Origin: Diphasiastrum complanatum
Lineage: Eukaryota > Streptophyta > Lycopodiopsida > Lycopodiales > Lycopodiaceae
DNA length: 64,000 nt
Reading direction: 5' to 3'
Assembly: GCA_029204225.1 (NCBI GenBank)
Contig: CM055101.1
Coordinates: 57,848,920-57,912,919, forward strand
The position numbers were made by a program, and so were the translations under genes. The notes beneath the pieces are model-generated. The model made no database searches and was not told where the DNA came from. It worked only from the letters and a program-made list of their open reading frames with translations. This document shows, piece after piece, positions 35,740-48,185 of this stretch (positions are counted from its first letter, which is position 1; each line of letters begins with the position of its first letter).

Positions 35740-36521
35740 TGTTAAAATTGAAAAAAACAATCCATATTGATTTCTTGGCTTGCTACAAATGTTGTACCAT
35801 GCAAGTATATAGCTCATTAATGCAAAATGCCAAGTTTGGCCTACATAGAACTTGAGCTACATGGTTATGTATTATCTAGTTTGATAAATGCAACTTGCAT
35901 ATAGTTTGTAGAAATAGAATTAGCATGATTATGCTTGTAGAAACTCGTGGCAACTCACATGCTCTAATTGTAAGTGATCCATAGTGACATGCAAGGCATG
36001 CACAAAGTTTAATGGACACATGCATGATGACTTGGACATTTCTAGTCAGACTAGTACACTTGTAAAAAGTTGGTAGAATTTCATGTATGACAAGTGACAA
36101 ATGTCACATAGACTCTAGATGTCACTTTAGATGTAATTTTGGAATGGATAGATATGGTTCTACCTCGAGCTACCTCAATCTCCATAAATATGTGTAGCTC
36201 TCCACACAATCAATGATGAAGAACCAAAGTTTTGTAGCTATCTCATGCCATTTTGGATCTAAACAAATATTGCTTGTTATCTCTCTAGCTCTCTGTCTCT
36301 AACTCACATTGAGGCTAATGCTCATACACTGAATTCATTCTTTGATTCATTGCTATTATATTCTGTTGATTAGCATGCTAGATTGTGGATTAGCCATTTC
36401 TTCCGAACTAGATTTTGTTGATCAATCTAGAATCAGGTTATAATGCCAATCACAAAGCTTAATTAAGATCAGTCACTCTTGTGAACATTCCCCACACATG
36501 TGAATTTTGTAAATTTTGTCA
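35740..36521 (+). repeat. Copia 5' LTR
   Basis: A 782-bp LTR opens TGTTAAAATTG and closes AATTTTGTCA (imperfect inverted ends), followed at once by a primer-site-like TGGTATCAAAGC (36522-36533). Its first about 320 bp recurs inverted at 42669-42985. The next about 200 bp (36066-36265) recurs in direct orientation at 43196-43390. Confidence 0.75.
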
Positions 36522-36533
36522 TGGTATCAAAGC
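36522..36533 (+). other. Primer-binding site, tRNA-Met type
   Basis: TGGTATCAAAGC has one mismatch to the tRNA-Met primer site and lies directly after the LTR end. Confidence 0.65.
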
Positions 36534-37254
36534 CACATTAAACTTTGCATGCTAACAACTCTGATTGTACAAGAAATTGAGAGCTAAATCAAGCAGAAAA
36601 GCAGTTTTACGCTCTTTCTAACCTTTCTCTGAAGTGTATTTGGATCAAATCAGACTTGAACTGAATTATTTCACCTGAATTGAGGTAGTATGGAATTCTG
36701 GAATTCCGCACGTGTGAAAATCAGAGTTTTTCAGTCCCTTTGTTCTCCTTACTTATAGATCCAAATATAGCAATGTTATAGCTTGATGGAAAGCATTTGA
36801 TCTGTACTTTCCATAGAAATTGAAATCAAATCAATCTGATGTGTCTAGCAAGAGTTATATGCTCTTAAAGAGGATAGGGATAGGTCCAAAATCTGAGTGA
36901 CAGCATTTTGATTTGATTCAACTATACTTTGTTCTGAATCCATTGTTTTGAGCATCCAACACAAGAAAATGTAAAGCCTTCTGAGTGTCAATAGTATTTT
37001 CTTTTGAAGCATTTCACACGTGCCAAAAGTAGAATTCAAACCAGCCAAAGTGTCTCAAACCTCTTTTTGTGTCTGAACTAGAAAACTTGTCATGTGGAAT
37101 ATTTGAGATTCATCTCAAATATAGTTGCAAGTGTTTCACATAGGAAGGTAGTTCAACCTTGAAAATACCTATAGTGAAGAGAGCAGCAACTCTAAGTCTG
37201 ATAGGAACAAGCTCAAACATATCTCAATCCAATAACTAAGAAGTCTTCATTATA

Positions 37255-39069
37255 ATGGCATCTCAGGGAGGATATCTTCTAGAAGCCAGTGAAAGACTAA
37301 ACACTTCTAATTACTCAATTTGGAAGTTAAGAATGGAGTCTGTTTTGATTCTCCAGGATGTTATGGATATTGTGCTTGGTGTTGAGTAGGATCTTGAGAG
37401 AGATAGGATCTTGCACTACAGCCAAAGAAGCTTGGGATGCACTAAAGACCATCTATGAAGCAAAGAATACTTCTAGAATAGCAATAGATTACCTCACAAT
37501 GCTCTTGCTGGAAAAACACCTTTTGAAGTCTTGTTTCAGAAAAAACCTAAGGTAGATCACCTTAGAGTTTTTGGTTGTACTTGCTTTGTTAATATGCCCT
37601 TGGAAACAAGGAAAAGACATGATTCTAATTTTGTTAAAGGGATCATGGTTGGATATGCATCCAACAAGAAAGCTTATAGGATCTATGTTCCCTCTACCTC
37701 AACTACAATTGAGAGTAGAGATGTGATATTCCATGAAGATCAAAAATACATTCTTGAGAAGGCCGAGTTCAAAGATTCTCACAAAGATACTCCAATCATC
37801 ACCCTTGAAGATCATCATGGAGAGATGGGGCTGAGATTTGAGGAGGATTCACCTCGAATATTTTTCACCAAGGAGATCTCAAAGAGAAAGATCTACACCT
37901 AGAAGGCTTACCTATGAAGATAGAGGAAAGCAAGTGGAAATCAACTCCACTAATTGTGCCTATTTTATGTCTCATGAGGAGCCGAAGGATGTATATGCTA
38001 TCAACTCAAAGGAATGGTACCTTGCCATGAAGGAAGAATATGATGCTTTGATGGCCAATAATACATGGGAGCTTGTGGATCTTCCATCCAACAATCATAC
38101 CGTTGGTTGCAAATGGGTTTTTCGAGTCAAGTATAATCAAGATGGCACAATCAACAAGTACAAGGCTAGGCTTTGTGCTAAAGGCTTTGCTTAAGTATAT
38201 GGAGTTGATTATGAGGAGACCTTTGCCCCAGTTGCAAAGATGGTGTCAATTAGAATCATAATTTCTCTTGCTTGTTTTTTCAATTGGCAAATTCTTCAAC
38301 TAGATGTTTCTAATGCATTTCTAAATGGCTATCTAGAAGAAGATATCTATATGGATCAACCTATCATCCATGATGAGGGAAAAGTTTGTTTGTTTTTCAA
38401 AAGTTTATATGGATTAAAGCAAGCTCCAAGGTCATGGTATTCTCGAGTTAACACCTTTCTTGAGTCACTAGGATTTAATCTTAGTAACTATGATCCTTCC
38501 TTATATGTCAAGTTTTTTAGTAAAGATATTGTCATCCTTCTTATTTATGTTGATGATATCATTCTGACAGGAAGTTGTATCAAGTTAGTTGAGGAAACCA
38601 AGATTGCACTTGGAAAAGAGTTCAAGATGCAAGTTCTTGGAAAAATTCACTATATTCTAGGATTAGAGATTGACTTTCTTAAAGATAAAGCTTTTGTATG
38701 TCAATCTAAGTATGCTCTTTCAATGTTAAAGAAGTTCAATATGTTGAATTGTAAGAGTATAGAAACACCTATGGAGCAAAATGTAAAGGACTCCAACAAA
38801 GGTGATGAAAGATCCTTCGAGGACATCACACTTTTTAGAAGTCTTATAGGCTCCTTAATTTGGCTCATAATAACTAGACTTGACATAAGCTTTAGTGTTC
38901 ATAAGTTGAGCCAGGCTATGCAAAATCCTTCAGTTTATCATTGGAAAAAGGCCAAGAGAGTGCTTAGATATATATCTTCAACTTTTGATTTTGGTTTATT
39001 GTATAAAAGTGAAGATCTTTCTATTATTGGTTATTCTGACTCAGATTTTGCAAGTGATAGAGCAGATAT
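37255..39069 (+). pseudogene. Ty1/copia element with gag-to-integrase deletion
   Basis: Gag starts at ATG 37255 (ASQGGYLLEASERLNTSNYS) and reaches a stop after DIVLGVE. It continues as CTTAKEAWDALKTIYEAKNT to about 37480 and then jumps to the integrase end (DYLCNRLPH-type sequence, then KPKVDHLRVFGCTCFVNMPL), losing the gag end, protease and integrase core. The linker, RT (38240-38700) with LKQAPRSWYSRV and an intact YVDD, and the RNase H start (YSDSDFASDRAD) follow. A stop after KGFA (38192-38194) and several frame changes kill it. It ends at about 39069. The same family is at 39.5-42.7 kb. Confidence 0.88.
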
Positions 39070-39499
39070 CATGATTACGGGAGTTGATTACGACGATATC
39101 ATGAGCCCTGCTATTCCTTAGACATGTACTAATCGATTGTGTGTTATGTGTGTGTGCATGCATGTCTGTAATTTTTGTTATTTTGTGATGATGTTCATTT
39201 TTTTTTAATTCATTTTTTACACCCTTTTCCGTTGAATTGCTTGCATGTTTAACAATCAATACTTAGGATAGTTTAGGTCCAAATTCTCGCAAATCTACCT
39301 CACTTCTATCACTATTGTACAAGTTTCAGATAACAACATGCATGATTAGTGACAATCATGTCCCAAAATAGTAATTATCTTCCGGGTTGGAGCTATCATC
39401 ACTTATTCTTGCAATGGATTGCAAGGAACTTATCTTTCTCTCAAAAAAAAAAAAAAAAAACAAGAGACCACTCGCATAAGCTATCAGGCAGCATATTAT
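39070..39499. other. Spacer between two copia copies
   Basis: Non-coding sequence with an A-run of about 18 bases at 39442-39459 and no retroelement motif. It joins the broken RNase H of the left copy to the gag of the right copy. Confidence 0.45.
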
Positions 39500-42400
39500 C
39501 TATATTGTGGATCTAATGAAATTCTGAGAGAGATAGGATCTTGCACTACAGCCAAAGAAGCTTGGGATGCACTAAAGACCATCTACGAAACAAAGAATAC
39601 TTCTAAAATACTCACTCTTAGAAATCAGATTCTCCAAAGTTTTTAAAGAAATGAAGAGAGTGCATCTTATGAGAGTTAAAGATTTACATATAGAGTTTTC
39701 CTGTGTTGGTGCTACTATTAACCAAGATGAGCTAGTTCAAGTCATACTCGATGGCTTGGGAGATGACTATGATAATCTTGTTCAGTCTTTTGCTATTAAG
39801 GAGGAGCTGCCTAATCTAGAAACTCTCCAAGGAATTTGTATTTCTGAAGAATCTAGACAAAGCTATAAACTCTCCAGGATGAACAAACTCGAGCATGGTA
39901 GAAGTGACAAAGCCCTCTTTGTCAAAGACAAGCATAAAGGAAGGAGTAAGAACCCGTTCTCTCAAGCATCCAACAAAGACAAAGTCAAAGATCGAGACAA
40001 AGATGGTGAAGAGGATGATACATCTCATCCTTCTAACTCAAAGACCAAGAAGCTGAAACTGAAGTGTTTCTTCTATGGCAAGAAGGGGCACTATGCCTCT
40101 AATTCCTTTAAGAAGAAAAACCAACTCAAGCAAGCTAATCTCTCCAAAGAGATGAAGAAGATTCTGTTGCAAGTGACATAGAAGGATCACTCATGGTGTC
40201 CAATTTTTCTTCATCACCTTTCGAGAAAGATGGAGCTTGGTACATAGATAGTGGAGCTTCTTCACATATGAGCTGTTCAAAGGAGTCATTTGACTCAATC
40301 TTACCTTACAAAGGACTCAAGAGATCTATTTATATTGCTAATGATCATGAGTGCCCAATAGAAGGAATTGGCAACATTCCATTGAAACTTGCTTCTTCAA
40401 AAGTTCTTGCACTTTCTAATGTTCTTTTCATTCCAAAACTCACAAAGAACTTAATTAGTGTGGGTTTGTTGCTTGATAATGGTTGTGATGTAAAGTTCAA
40501 CTCCAATACTTGTTTTATCAAGAAAAATGAAAAGATCCTTGCTGATGGATCTAGATGTGGTGGAATTTTTAAGTTGAATTCTTATGAGAATGCAAACCTT
40601 TGTGAAGTTGTTTTGTTATCTAAGGAGGAGCTATGGCATAGAAGGTTGGGACATCCTAACTTTAAATCTATGTCTTCTATAAATCAGAAGGTGAAGGCTA
40701 GTGGTCTTCCAAAATCTCTTTCTATAGATTTCAAGCCTTGTGAGGCTTGTGCCATTGCAAAGTCACACAGAAAGCCATATCAGAAGTCTTTTATAAGACT
40801 ACTCATCCTTTGGAGCTTATACACTCAGATGTACATTTCTCCTCTTCTAAAAGTATTGGTGGTGCAATATGTTTTGTCACCTTTATTGATGACTTTACTA
40901 GATATACTTGGATGTATCTACTTTTTTCAAAGGCTATGGTTTTTGATCACTTCCTAATCTTCAAAGCTTATGTTGAGAAACAATTTTCTTTCAAAGTTAA
41001 AGCTTTAAGATGTGATGGTGGAGGTAAATACATCTCCAACAAGTTTCATGAATACTGTGAAGATGAAAGAATAAAGAGAGAGTTTTCTTGTGCTTATTCT
41101 CCATCTCAAAATGGAGAAGCTGAGAGGAAAAATAGATCTTTATGTGAATGTGCTAAAGCAATTCGAGTAGCAGCTTCTTTGCCTATTGAATATTGGGGTG
41201 AAGCTATAGATTGTGCAAACTATTTGTGCAATAGATTACCTCACAATGCACTTGCTAAAAAATCACCTTTTTAAGTCTTGTTTAAGAAGAAACCTAAGGT
41301 AGATCACCTTAGAGTTTTTGGTTGTACTTGCTTTGTTCATGTGCCCTTGGAAACGAGGAAAAGAGATGATCCTAATTCTATTAAAGGGATCATGGTTGAA
41401 TATGCATCCAACAAGAAAGCTTATAGAATCTATGTTCTCTCTACCTCAACTATAATTGAGAGTAGAGATGTTATATTCCATGAAGATCAAAAATACATCC
41501 TTGAGGAGGCCGAGTTCAAAGATTCTCACAAAGATACTCCAATCATCACCCTTGAAGATTATCATGGAGAGATAGGGCCAAAAATTGAGGAGGAGTCACC
41601 TCGAATCTTTTCACCAAGGAGATCTGGAAGAGAAAGATGCGAGCCTAGAAGGCTTACCTATGAAGATAGAGGCAAGCAAGTGGAAATCAACTCCACTAAT
41701 TGTGCTTATTTTATTTCTCGTGAGGAGCCAAAGGATGTATATGATGCACTCAACTCGAAGGAATGGTACCTTGTCATGAAGGAGGAATATGATGCTTTGA
41801 TGGCCAATAAGACATGGGAGCAAAGAAAAAGTTTGCTTGCTCTTCAAAAGTTTATATGGATTGAAGCAAGCTCCAAGGTCATGGTATTCTTGACTTAACA
41901 CCTTTCTTGAGTCACTAGGATTTAATCTTAGTAACTATGATCCTTCCTTATATATCAAGTTTTTTGATAAAGATATTGTCATTCTTCTTATTTATGTTGA
42001 TGATATCATTCTGAAAGGAAGTAGTATCAAGTTAGTTGAGGAAACCAAGATTGCACTTGGAAAAGAGTTCAAGATGCAAGATCTTGGAAAAATTCACTAT
42101 ATTCTAGGATTAGAGATTGACTTTCTTAAAGATAAAGCTTTTGTATGTCAATCCAAGTATGCTCTTTCAATGTTAAAGAAGTTAAATATGTTGAATTGTA
42201 AGAGTATAGAAACACCTATGGAGCAAAATGTAAAGGACTCTAACAAAGGTGATGAAAGATCCTTCATAGACATCACACTTTTTAGAAGTTTTATAGGCTC
42301 CTTAGTTTGGCTCACAATAACTAGACCTGGCATAAGCTTTAGTGTTCATAAGTTGAGCCAGGCTATGCAAAATCCTACTATCTATCATTGGAAAATGGCC

Positions 42401-42668
42401 AAGAGAATGCTTAGATATATATCTTCAACTTTTGATTTTGGTTTATTGTATAAAAGTGAAGATCTTTCTATTATTGGTTATTCTGACTCGGATTTTGCAA
42501 GTGATAGAGCAGATTGAAAATATACAAGTGCTTATGTCATATATCTTGGAGGAAAATTGATATCTTGGCTTTTCGAAAAGCAAGATATTGTATCACTCAT
42601 CATGTGAAGCTGAGTACAAGGCACTCACTACAACAACAAAGGAAGTGCTTTGGATCAAGAGGTTACTA
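39500..42668 (+). pseudogene. Ty1/copia pol remnant, longest copy in the window
   Basis: Plus strand, in order: gag (CTTAKEAWDALKTIYETKNT, then 39651-40181) with a decayed zinc knuckle CFFYGKKGHYASNSF in which the second and last Cys are lost; protease with the active site YIDSGASSHMS (40193-40957); pre-integrase (LWHRRLGHPNFKS); integrase core (ELIHSDVHFSS, FIDDFTRYTWMY, LRCDGGGKYISN, SQNGEAERKNRS) to 41274; integrase end and linker (41278-41830); then RT with a deletion of its first third near 41820; a YVDD region at about 41990; RT end and RNase H to 42668. Several frame breaks (about 39648, 40185, 40800, 41270, 41895). The 3' end is inverted. Confidence 0.9.
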
Positions 42669-43195
42669 GCTACAAGTGTACTAGATCTAACTAACAAAGT
42701 ACAAATCATCATGCATGTGTCCATTATACTTTGTGCATGTCTTGCATGTCACTATGGATCACTTACAATTAATGCATGTGAATTGCCACAAGTTTCTACA
42801 AGCATGACTTTGCTAATTCTACAAACTATATGCAAGTTGTATTTATCAATCTAGATATTACATAACCATGTAGCTCAAGTTCTATGTAGGCCAAACTTGG
42901 CATTTTGCATTTATGAGCTACATACTTGCATGGTACAACATTTGTAGCAAGCCAAGAAATCAATATGGATTGTTTTTCCAATTTTAACACTCCTAAAAAT
43001 AATCTATATTGATTTGAACATGGATCTTGGTATAACTCCAAGATTGGCTCTATGCTTGATGAAGGAACTTTTGCTCAAAGGTTTGGTGAGCATATCAGCA
43101 ATACAAGATGATGTGTCGACGTGCTCCAAATTTATTTCCCCTCCAATGAGCTTCTCTCTCACGAAGTGATCCTCTTCCAAAATTATCTTTAGTTA
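42669..43195 (-). repeat. Inverted segment: RNase H end, purine tract and first part of 3' LTR
   Basis: Read on the minus strand, 43172-43020 codes FVREKLIGGEINLEHVDTSS and DMLTKPLSKSS to the copia stop. Next come TTTTTAGGAG and TGTTAAAATTGG (LTR start at about 42986), then about 315 bp matching 35740-36065. It belongs to the plus-strand element at 39.5-42.7 kb but lies backwards between that element's RNase H and the rest of its LTR. Confidence 0.85.
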
Positions 43196-43390
43196 AAGCT
43201 GGTAGAATTTCATGCATGGCAAGTGACAAATGTCACATAGACTCTAGATGTCACTTTAGATGTCATTTTGTAATGAATGGATGTGGTTCTACGTTGGGCT
43301 ATCTCAAACTCCATAAATATGTGTAGCTCTCCTCACAATCAATGATGAAGAACTAAAGTTTTGTAGCTATCCCATGCCATTTTGGATCAA
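43196..43390 (+). repeat. Rest of copia 3' LTR, truncated
   Basis: The sequence CTGGTAGAATTTCATGCATG through GCCATTTTGGATCAAAAC matches 36066-36262 of the 5' LTR in direct orientation. It then stops matching, so the last about 260 bp of LTR is missing. Confidence 0.8.
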
Positions 43391-43652
43391 AACTATTTTG
43401 CCCCTAAGCATACCCATGGATCACATCAATGTGGCAAGGCTTTACTATCGGACGGTGATCACCAACGAACTTCACGTTGACATGGTTGAATCTTGGTACG
43501 TGTACGGATTTCTACTAAACATGCTTGATTACTATCGGCCGCAACCTTTTTTGGGCGATTCGAGAGAATGGAACAGATTGGCAGAGAAGTTTATAAAATC
43601 TGGGTCGCCATCAATGCAGAGCTGCGGGAAGACCAGACAAGACATTGGATAG
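43391..43652 (+). other. Unrecognised open frame
   Basis: An open plus-strand frame (nominal ATG 43374; the first 17 bases are LTR) gives INVARLYYRTVITNELHVDM and FLGDSREWNRLAEKF, tryptophan- and tyrosine-rich, and ends at 43652. A sister frame from about 43590 reads YKIWVAINAELREDQTRHW, suggesting that one frameshift extends it to about 43683. A purine tract GATGGAGGGGATAATG (about 43681-43697) follows, so it may be the 3' end of a retroelement ORF. The family is unknown. Confidence 0.3.
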
Positions 43653-43689
43653 TGGCAATTGGCATGGGACCACCAATCTTTTGATGGAG

Positions 43690-44810
43690 GGGATAATGTA
43701 GGCTGATATTCTATGAATATTTGATCCATCTTGAAATAGATATAGACTTCAACGTAGAACTAGATTAGTCAAGTTTAGGCCTTTATGCCATGTTGTAACG
43801 GCTTAAAGTTGTTTAGTTCTAAGCCTAAGTCTAGAAGATTGGAACTCTGAATAAGTTCAACTTAAGCTAGTTCAGTTGTTTATGGTCCATTAGGGGTTTG
43901 TCCCATGGTACCAAGTTAAGCCTATGTGGTCTATTTGTTCCATAGTGCCTTTTTGTAAGTGACCACCATCCAAGTATATATAGGAGTGGAAAAGTCCATT
44001 TTGAAAAAGAACCTCATTTGCAATACATGCCTATCTTTCTCTCTGAGTGTTCTCCCTTGTGTGGTTTCATGTACTGTGTTACTTCACATTGTATTGTACG
44101 GTATTGATCTTGCAACAAGTTAAGTTAATCCAGGCCCTCCATTCTCTAGTAGGGTAAGCCTTAGATGAGGATATTTTAGGTTAAGCCATCATTGAACTAG
44201 GTTAGGCTGTCATTTGAGTTAGTTGCTAGAGAAGAGTGGATCTTGCCCGAAATACTCACCCACTCACTGTAGATCGTCTCATCCTTCAACCTCTCGGTTA
44301 GTTGGAAGCCATAGCCATTGGTTGGGAAAGCCACAATGCCTAGTCGGAGCCATAACGTGTTCTAGTTGGGAGTTCACCATAGCCCTCGTTAGTTGGAGCC
44401 ATAGCCAGAGTTGAGGGATGCGGACAACCAACAGTGAGCAGAAAATTGAATTTAAGTGTTGAAAAATCATAAATTTTGAAGATCCAGAAAATCCTTACAA
44501 AAGTAACTCTCTCAAACCACTCCAATCGATCCAGAATATCATTTTTCATCAATGATGAAGCCTGCGAGAGTTAGTACTGATTATTGGTGAAGATCAATCC
44601 AACATAGTGGTTCTGCCCTCGTAGACAATAAAATTTTCACTTAATGCGAGAGTTAATACTTGCAGAGATTTTCAGGGTCAGATCTATCTTAGATGAAGCT
44701 CTTGTAATCCTTGCATGAGTTAGATCCCAGTAATCAGATAGATATCAAGATTTTTTGACTACAAAACAACTAAAGAACCCTCGCACAACCAACCCTCACA
44801 GACTAGATCA
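43690..44810 (+). other. Probable gypsy LTR and leader
   Basis: Non-coding sequence after a purine-rich tract, with a TATATATAGG box at about 43975-43984 and pyrimidine-rich sequence downstream, as in an LTR promoter. No exact LTR edges or primer site were found. It lies directly 5' of a gypsy gag. Confidence 0.4.
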
Positions 44811-47376
44811 ATGGAAATATCTGCATCAAATCCAGCTACTATTAAAATCTCAGGACAATCAGTGCAAGGAGTAAAAAGTTATCAAGGAAAACCCACCGTA
44901 AGAGGCCTGAATCCTCAATGTCGGCCTATCAGATTGATCAGATCCATAAGATTCAGATTGCATCCCACAGTACTAGCAAAGTTCAACCACTTTGGACTCT
45001 ACCATCGGATGAATTTGAGATCTGGACGATCATTAGCAAGAAGGATAGTGAATCAGGCACCACACTTTCCCAGAATAACAGTTGCACAATAAGAGATAGA
45101 ACCGGAACCAGTGCCAATGGATCCAATGGGTCAACCCGTACATGTCGCTCCCTTACAAGCAGTCCGGAGGGCACCTGGGATGGAGATACCAAAATACGAC
45201 GGATCATCAGATCCCATCCGCTTCCTCCTGATCTACGACAATTGGACACCTGTAGAGAAGTTGATGTTATTCCCCATGTCACTAATAGTTGTGGATCAAG
45301 ATTGGTTTTTCAACTTCTAAGAGGTCAAAAAATCCACCTTGGAAGTGGTGAAAGCGGCTCTCATCACCGCTTTAAACCAAGGAAGTTCCTAGAAGATCCA
45401 TTTCTCCTGCTCAACAAGGTCAAGATGGGAAAAAGATAAAGAGTCAGGGTCAAACATCTACGATTCGAATGCAATGCAGCCCTAATTCTTGATCATGAGG
45501 TGATCATGTGGTTCCTTGCAGGGTTACCACGTAACATCAGAAAAGAATTGAAATGACGGGAGCAATACGTTATCTTGCAAGAAGCTATGGAGGATGTCAT
45601 CAGAGAAGAGAATGAGAGATCAGACAACGAATATCCAACCACCCATACTCCTACTCCCTCGATAGCGTCAACATCATCAACCATTTTCACTTTGTCCACA
45701 GAATTGCTACTGGATCAAATGACAAAACTAAACAGTAGATGGAGTAACTTATGGCACAGTTCGATCAAAAATTGAAAGCCTTACAAGGAGCTGTATAAAC
45801 AACGTCCAATCTACCGGAACAGAGCCAACTATAGTATCTCCGCCGTGAAAATGTATGGTGTTCAGTATGCACACAAAATCATATAATGAATAAGTGTCTC
45901 GTCTTAAAGCAAAATCTGAGATTGATACATAGATTTTGCCATCTGTGCAACGCAACATCGCACAAGACGACCTTCTGTCCATTTAATCCCCGGATTGTCC
46001 AACAGAAGAGGAGTCCTTATCATACTTTTTATCCATATCATCAAGGGGCACCAAATTGAGCATCGAGGTATGGCGTGCCAAATAATCAACAACCCATGGC
46101 CTTACCAGCACCACCAAGGCCAGCTAATCAAGAAGTGGCCCACATAAACTTGACAATAGCAGAACCAAAGATGCTAGTACAACCTCAACCTGAGCAGCAG
46201 CAATTGTATGGGCCGAATGAACCATATATGGATCCTGCCATAAATGAATATATTGTGGCTTGTACACCTTGAAAATCGTCATTTTTGGGTTACACGTGGC
46301 TTGATTCTTGGCCATATAGTGTCTAGACATGGGATCGCCATAGACCTATCAAAGATAAAGATCATTATTGACCTATCACCACCAGGAACGATCTTTATGG
46401 GTCACGCTAACTATTACAAGATTTTCATCCTAGATTTTGTAGAGTTAGCACCACCAATTACAAACTCACAACGGATCCACATTGGAATGAGAAATCCCTA
46501 CAGGCTTTCCAAAAGCTTAAAGATGCATTGGTCTCAGCACCAATCTTATGCCCACCCAATTGGTCCATTGAGTTTCTTGTGCATATGGACGCATGAAAGT
46601 ATGCAGTTGGAGCAGTCTTAACCTAGCCAAGAGAACACAAAAAGGATTTTTCGATTTGATTTGCAAGCCGACAGCTCAGTGATACAGAAATGAATTATTC
46701 AACTACAAAGCGGGAGGCACTGCCAATGATACATGCGGTTAAGAAGTTTCAGCATTACCTGATGGCCACTCACTTTTCTTTTTATATGGACCATCAACCC
46801 TTGCTCTATCTTGTTAACAAAACCTTCAACATAGGGAGAATCACCCGATGGCTACTTCTGTTGTTGGAGTTTGATTTTCGAGTAGTGGTTCACAAGGGAA
46901 AGCAACACTACATGGCAGATCATGTGTCGCGAATCAAAGAAAAGGAAAATGCAACCCAACCTAATGATGAGCTACCCGATGCTGCCTTATTTTATGTTGA
47001 CACAATACCAAAATGGGCCGCCGACATAGTTGAATATCTAATGAGGGGCCAACTAGACAAATTACTATCAAAGGTGGAACAACGAAAGTTGATCTTGAAA
47101 GCTAGACCTTATCAGCTGATTGCCACCCAAATTATTTCGCTCTCACATGAAGGCATGGGTGGAGGTCATTTTGCATCCGACATTATTGTATGCAAGATCC
47201 TGCAAAGGAGACCAACGAGATTGAATTATGACCTTCTTCACTCGGTCTTATCCCAAGCACCATTTGAAAAGTGGAGATTGGATTATATTGGTCCAATTCA
47301 CCCTACAGCAAGAAGTATCCAAGCCCGATATATAATCGTGGCCATCGATTACCTCACCGAGTGGGTCGATGTGTAG
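44811..47376 (+). pseudogene. Ty3/gypsy gag-pol remnant
   Basis: Gag-like frames include PGMEIPKYDGSSDPIRFLL (about 45175), WFLAGLPRNIRKELK (about 45510) and a Thr/Ser-rich linker. After a deletion near 46270 the RT thumb begins (LGHIVSRHGIAIDLSKIKII). RNase H then follows (YAVGAVLT; YSTTKREALPMIHAVKKF, FYMDHQPLLYLVNK, KGKQHYMADHVSRI; 46690-46945). The integrase start has a degraded histidine/cysteine region (SHEGMGGGHFASDI) and WRLDYIGPIH with YIIVAIDYLTEWVDV, cut at 47376. The catalytic RT core is absent. Stops occur throughout. A relative of the fragment at 14.7-16.7 kb is possible, but not shown. Confidence 0.8.
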
Positions 47377-48185
47377 ATCTGAGATTAGAGTGTTTAAACA
47401 TCTACAACTAACCAGAGAATTACAAGAGTGGCAGATTAGCCACAACCTAGGGAGTATCTGCTGACATCATGCCATCAGATCAGATTACTGTACTTCTGGG
47501 TACTTGCGTGATCTTTGGTAGTACTCCTTGGGGCGTGAGCGCTGAACGGGTTTCGTTTACCTCGTCTGCCTTCTTCCGTACTGGACCGCGAAGGAATCTC
47601 GTTCATGGATCTTTCGTGTTCGCGAACCGTTCATCTTCGTCTACATAGACTTTCGCCTTCACTAAACTCTTCGTGTTTCGTGTCTCCAGATGTTCGAGTT
47701 CGCAAACATCTTCGTTAGGTGAAGGGCTGAAAGCTAGCAAGCCTTTGTAATTAGAAACATTTTGTTTCTTCAGCTCCCTCTCAAAGCATGATAGCTTTAT
47801 GATCCCGAGACTGCTCCTTTGCCTCTCAAAGAGTCCTTTGTCCAGGGCCTTTGTGAAGATGTCAGCAACCATGTCTTTCGTTCCTATGAAGGTGGTCTGC
47901 ATCATCTTCTTTTCAATTAGATCCCTGATCAGGTGATACTTGATCGCAATGTGCTTCGTTCTAGAATGGAACATGGGATCTTTCGTCAGGTGTATTGCAG
48001 AGGTGTTGTCCATCTGCAAGACCAGTGACTCATTCCTTGTTTCGCCCAATTAATCCAGGAGTTGCCTTAGCCAAATTATTTCGTTGGCCATCTTCGCTGC
48101 TGCTACGTACTCTGCTTCGCAGGATGACTGGGCTACAACGATCTGCTTCTTGCTGACCCAGAGAACTGCTGCTCCTGATGCGATA
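47377..48185 (-). pseudogene. Copia RNase H C-terminal fragment with 3' sequence
   Basis: Minus strand: RNase H end (VSKKQIVVAQSSCEAEYVAA-type frame near 48160-48070, then QMDNTSAIHLTKDPMFHSRT, KYHLIRDLIEKKMMQTTFIG, DMVADIFTKALDKGLFERQR) to 47765, followed by a less conserved tail and 3' sequence down to the junction with gypsy integrase. It belongs to the same family as 16.7-17.4 kb (shared KYHLIRDLIEKKM). Confidence 0.8.
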
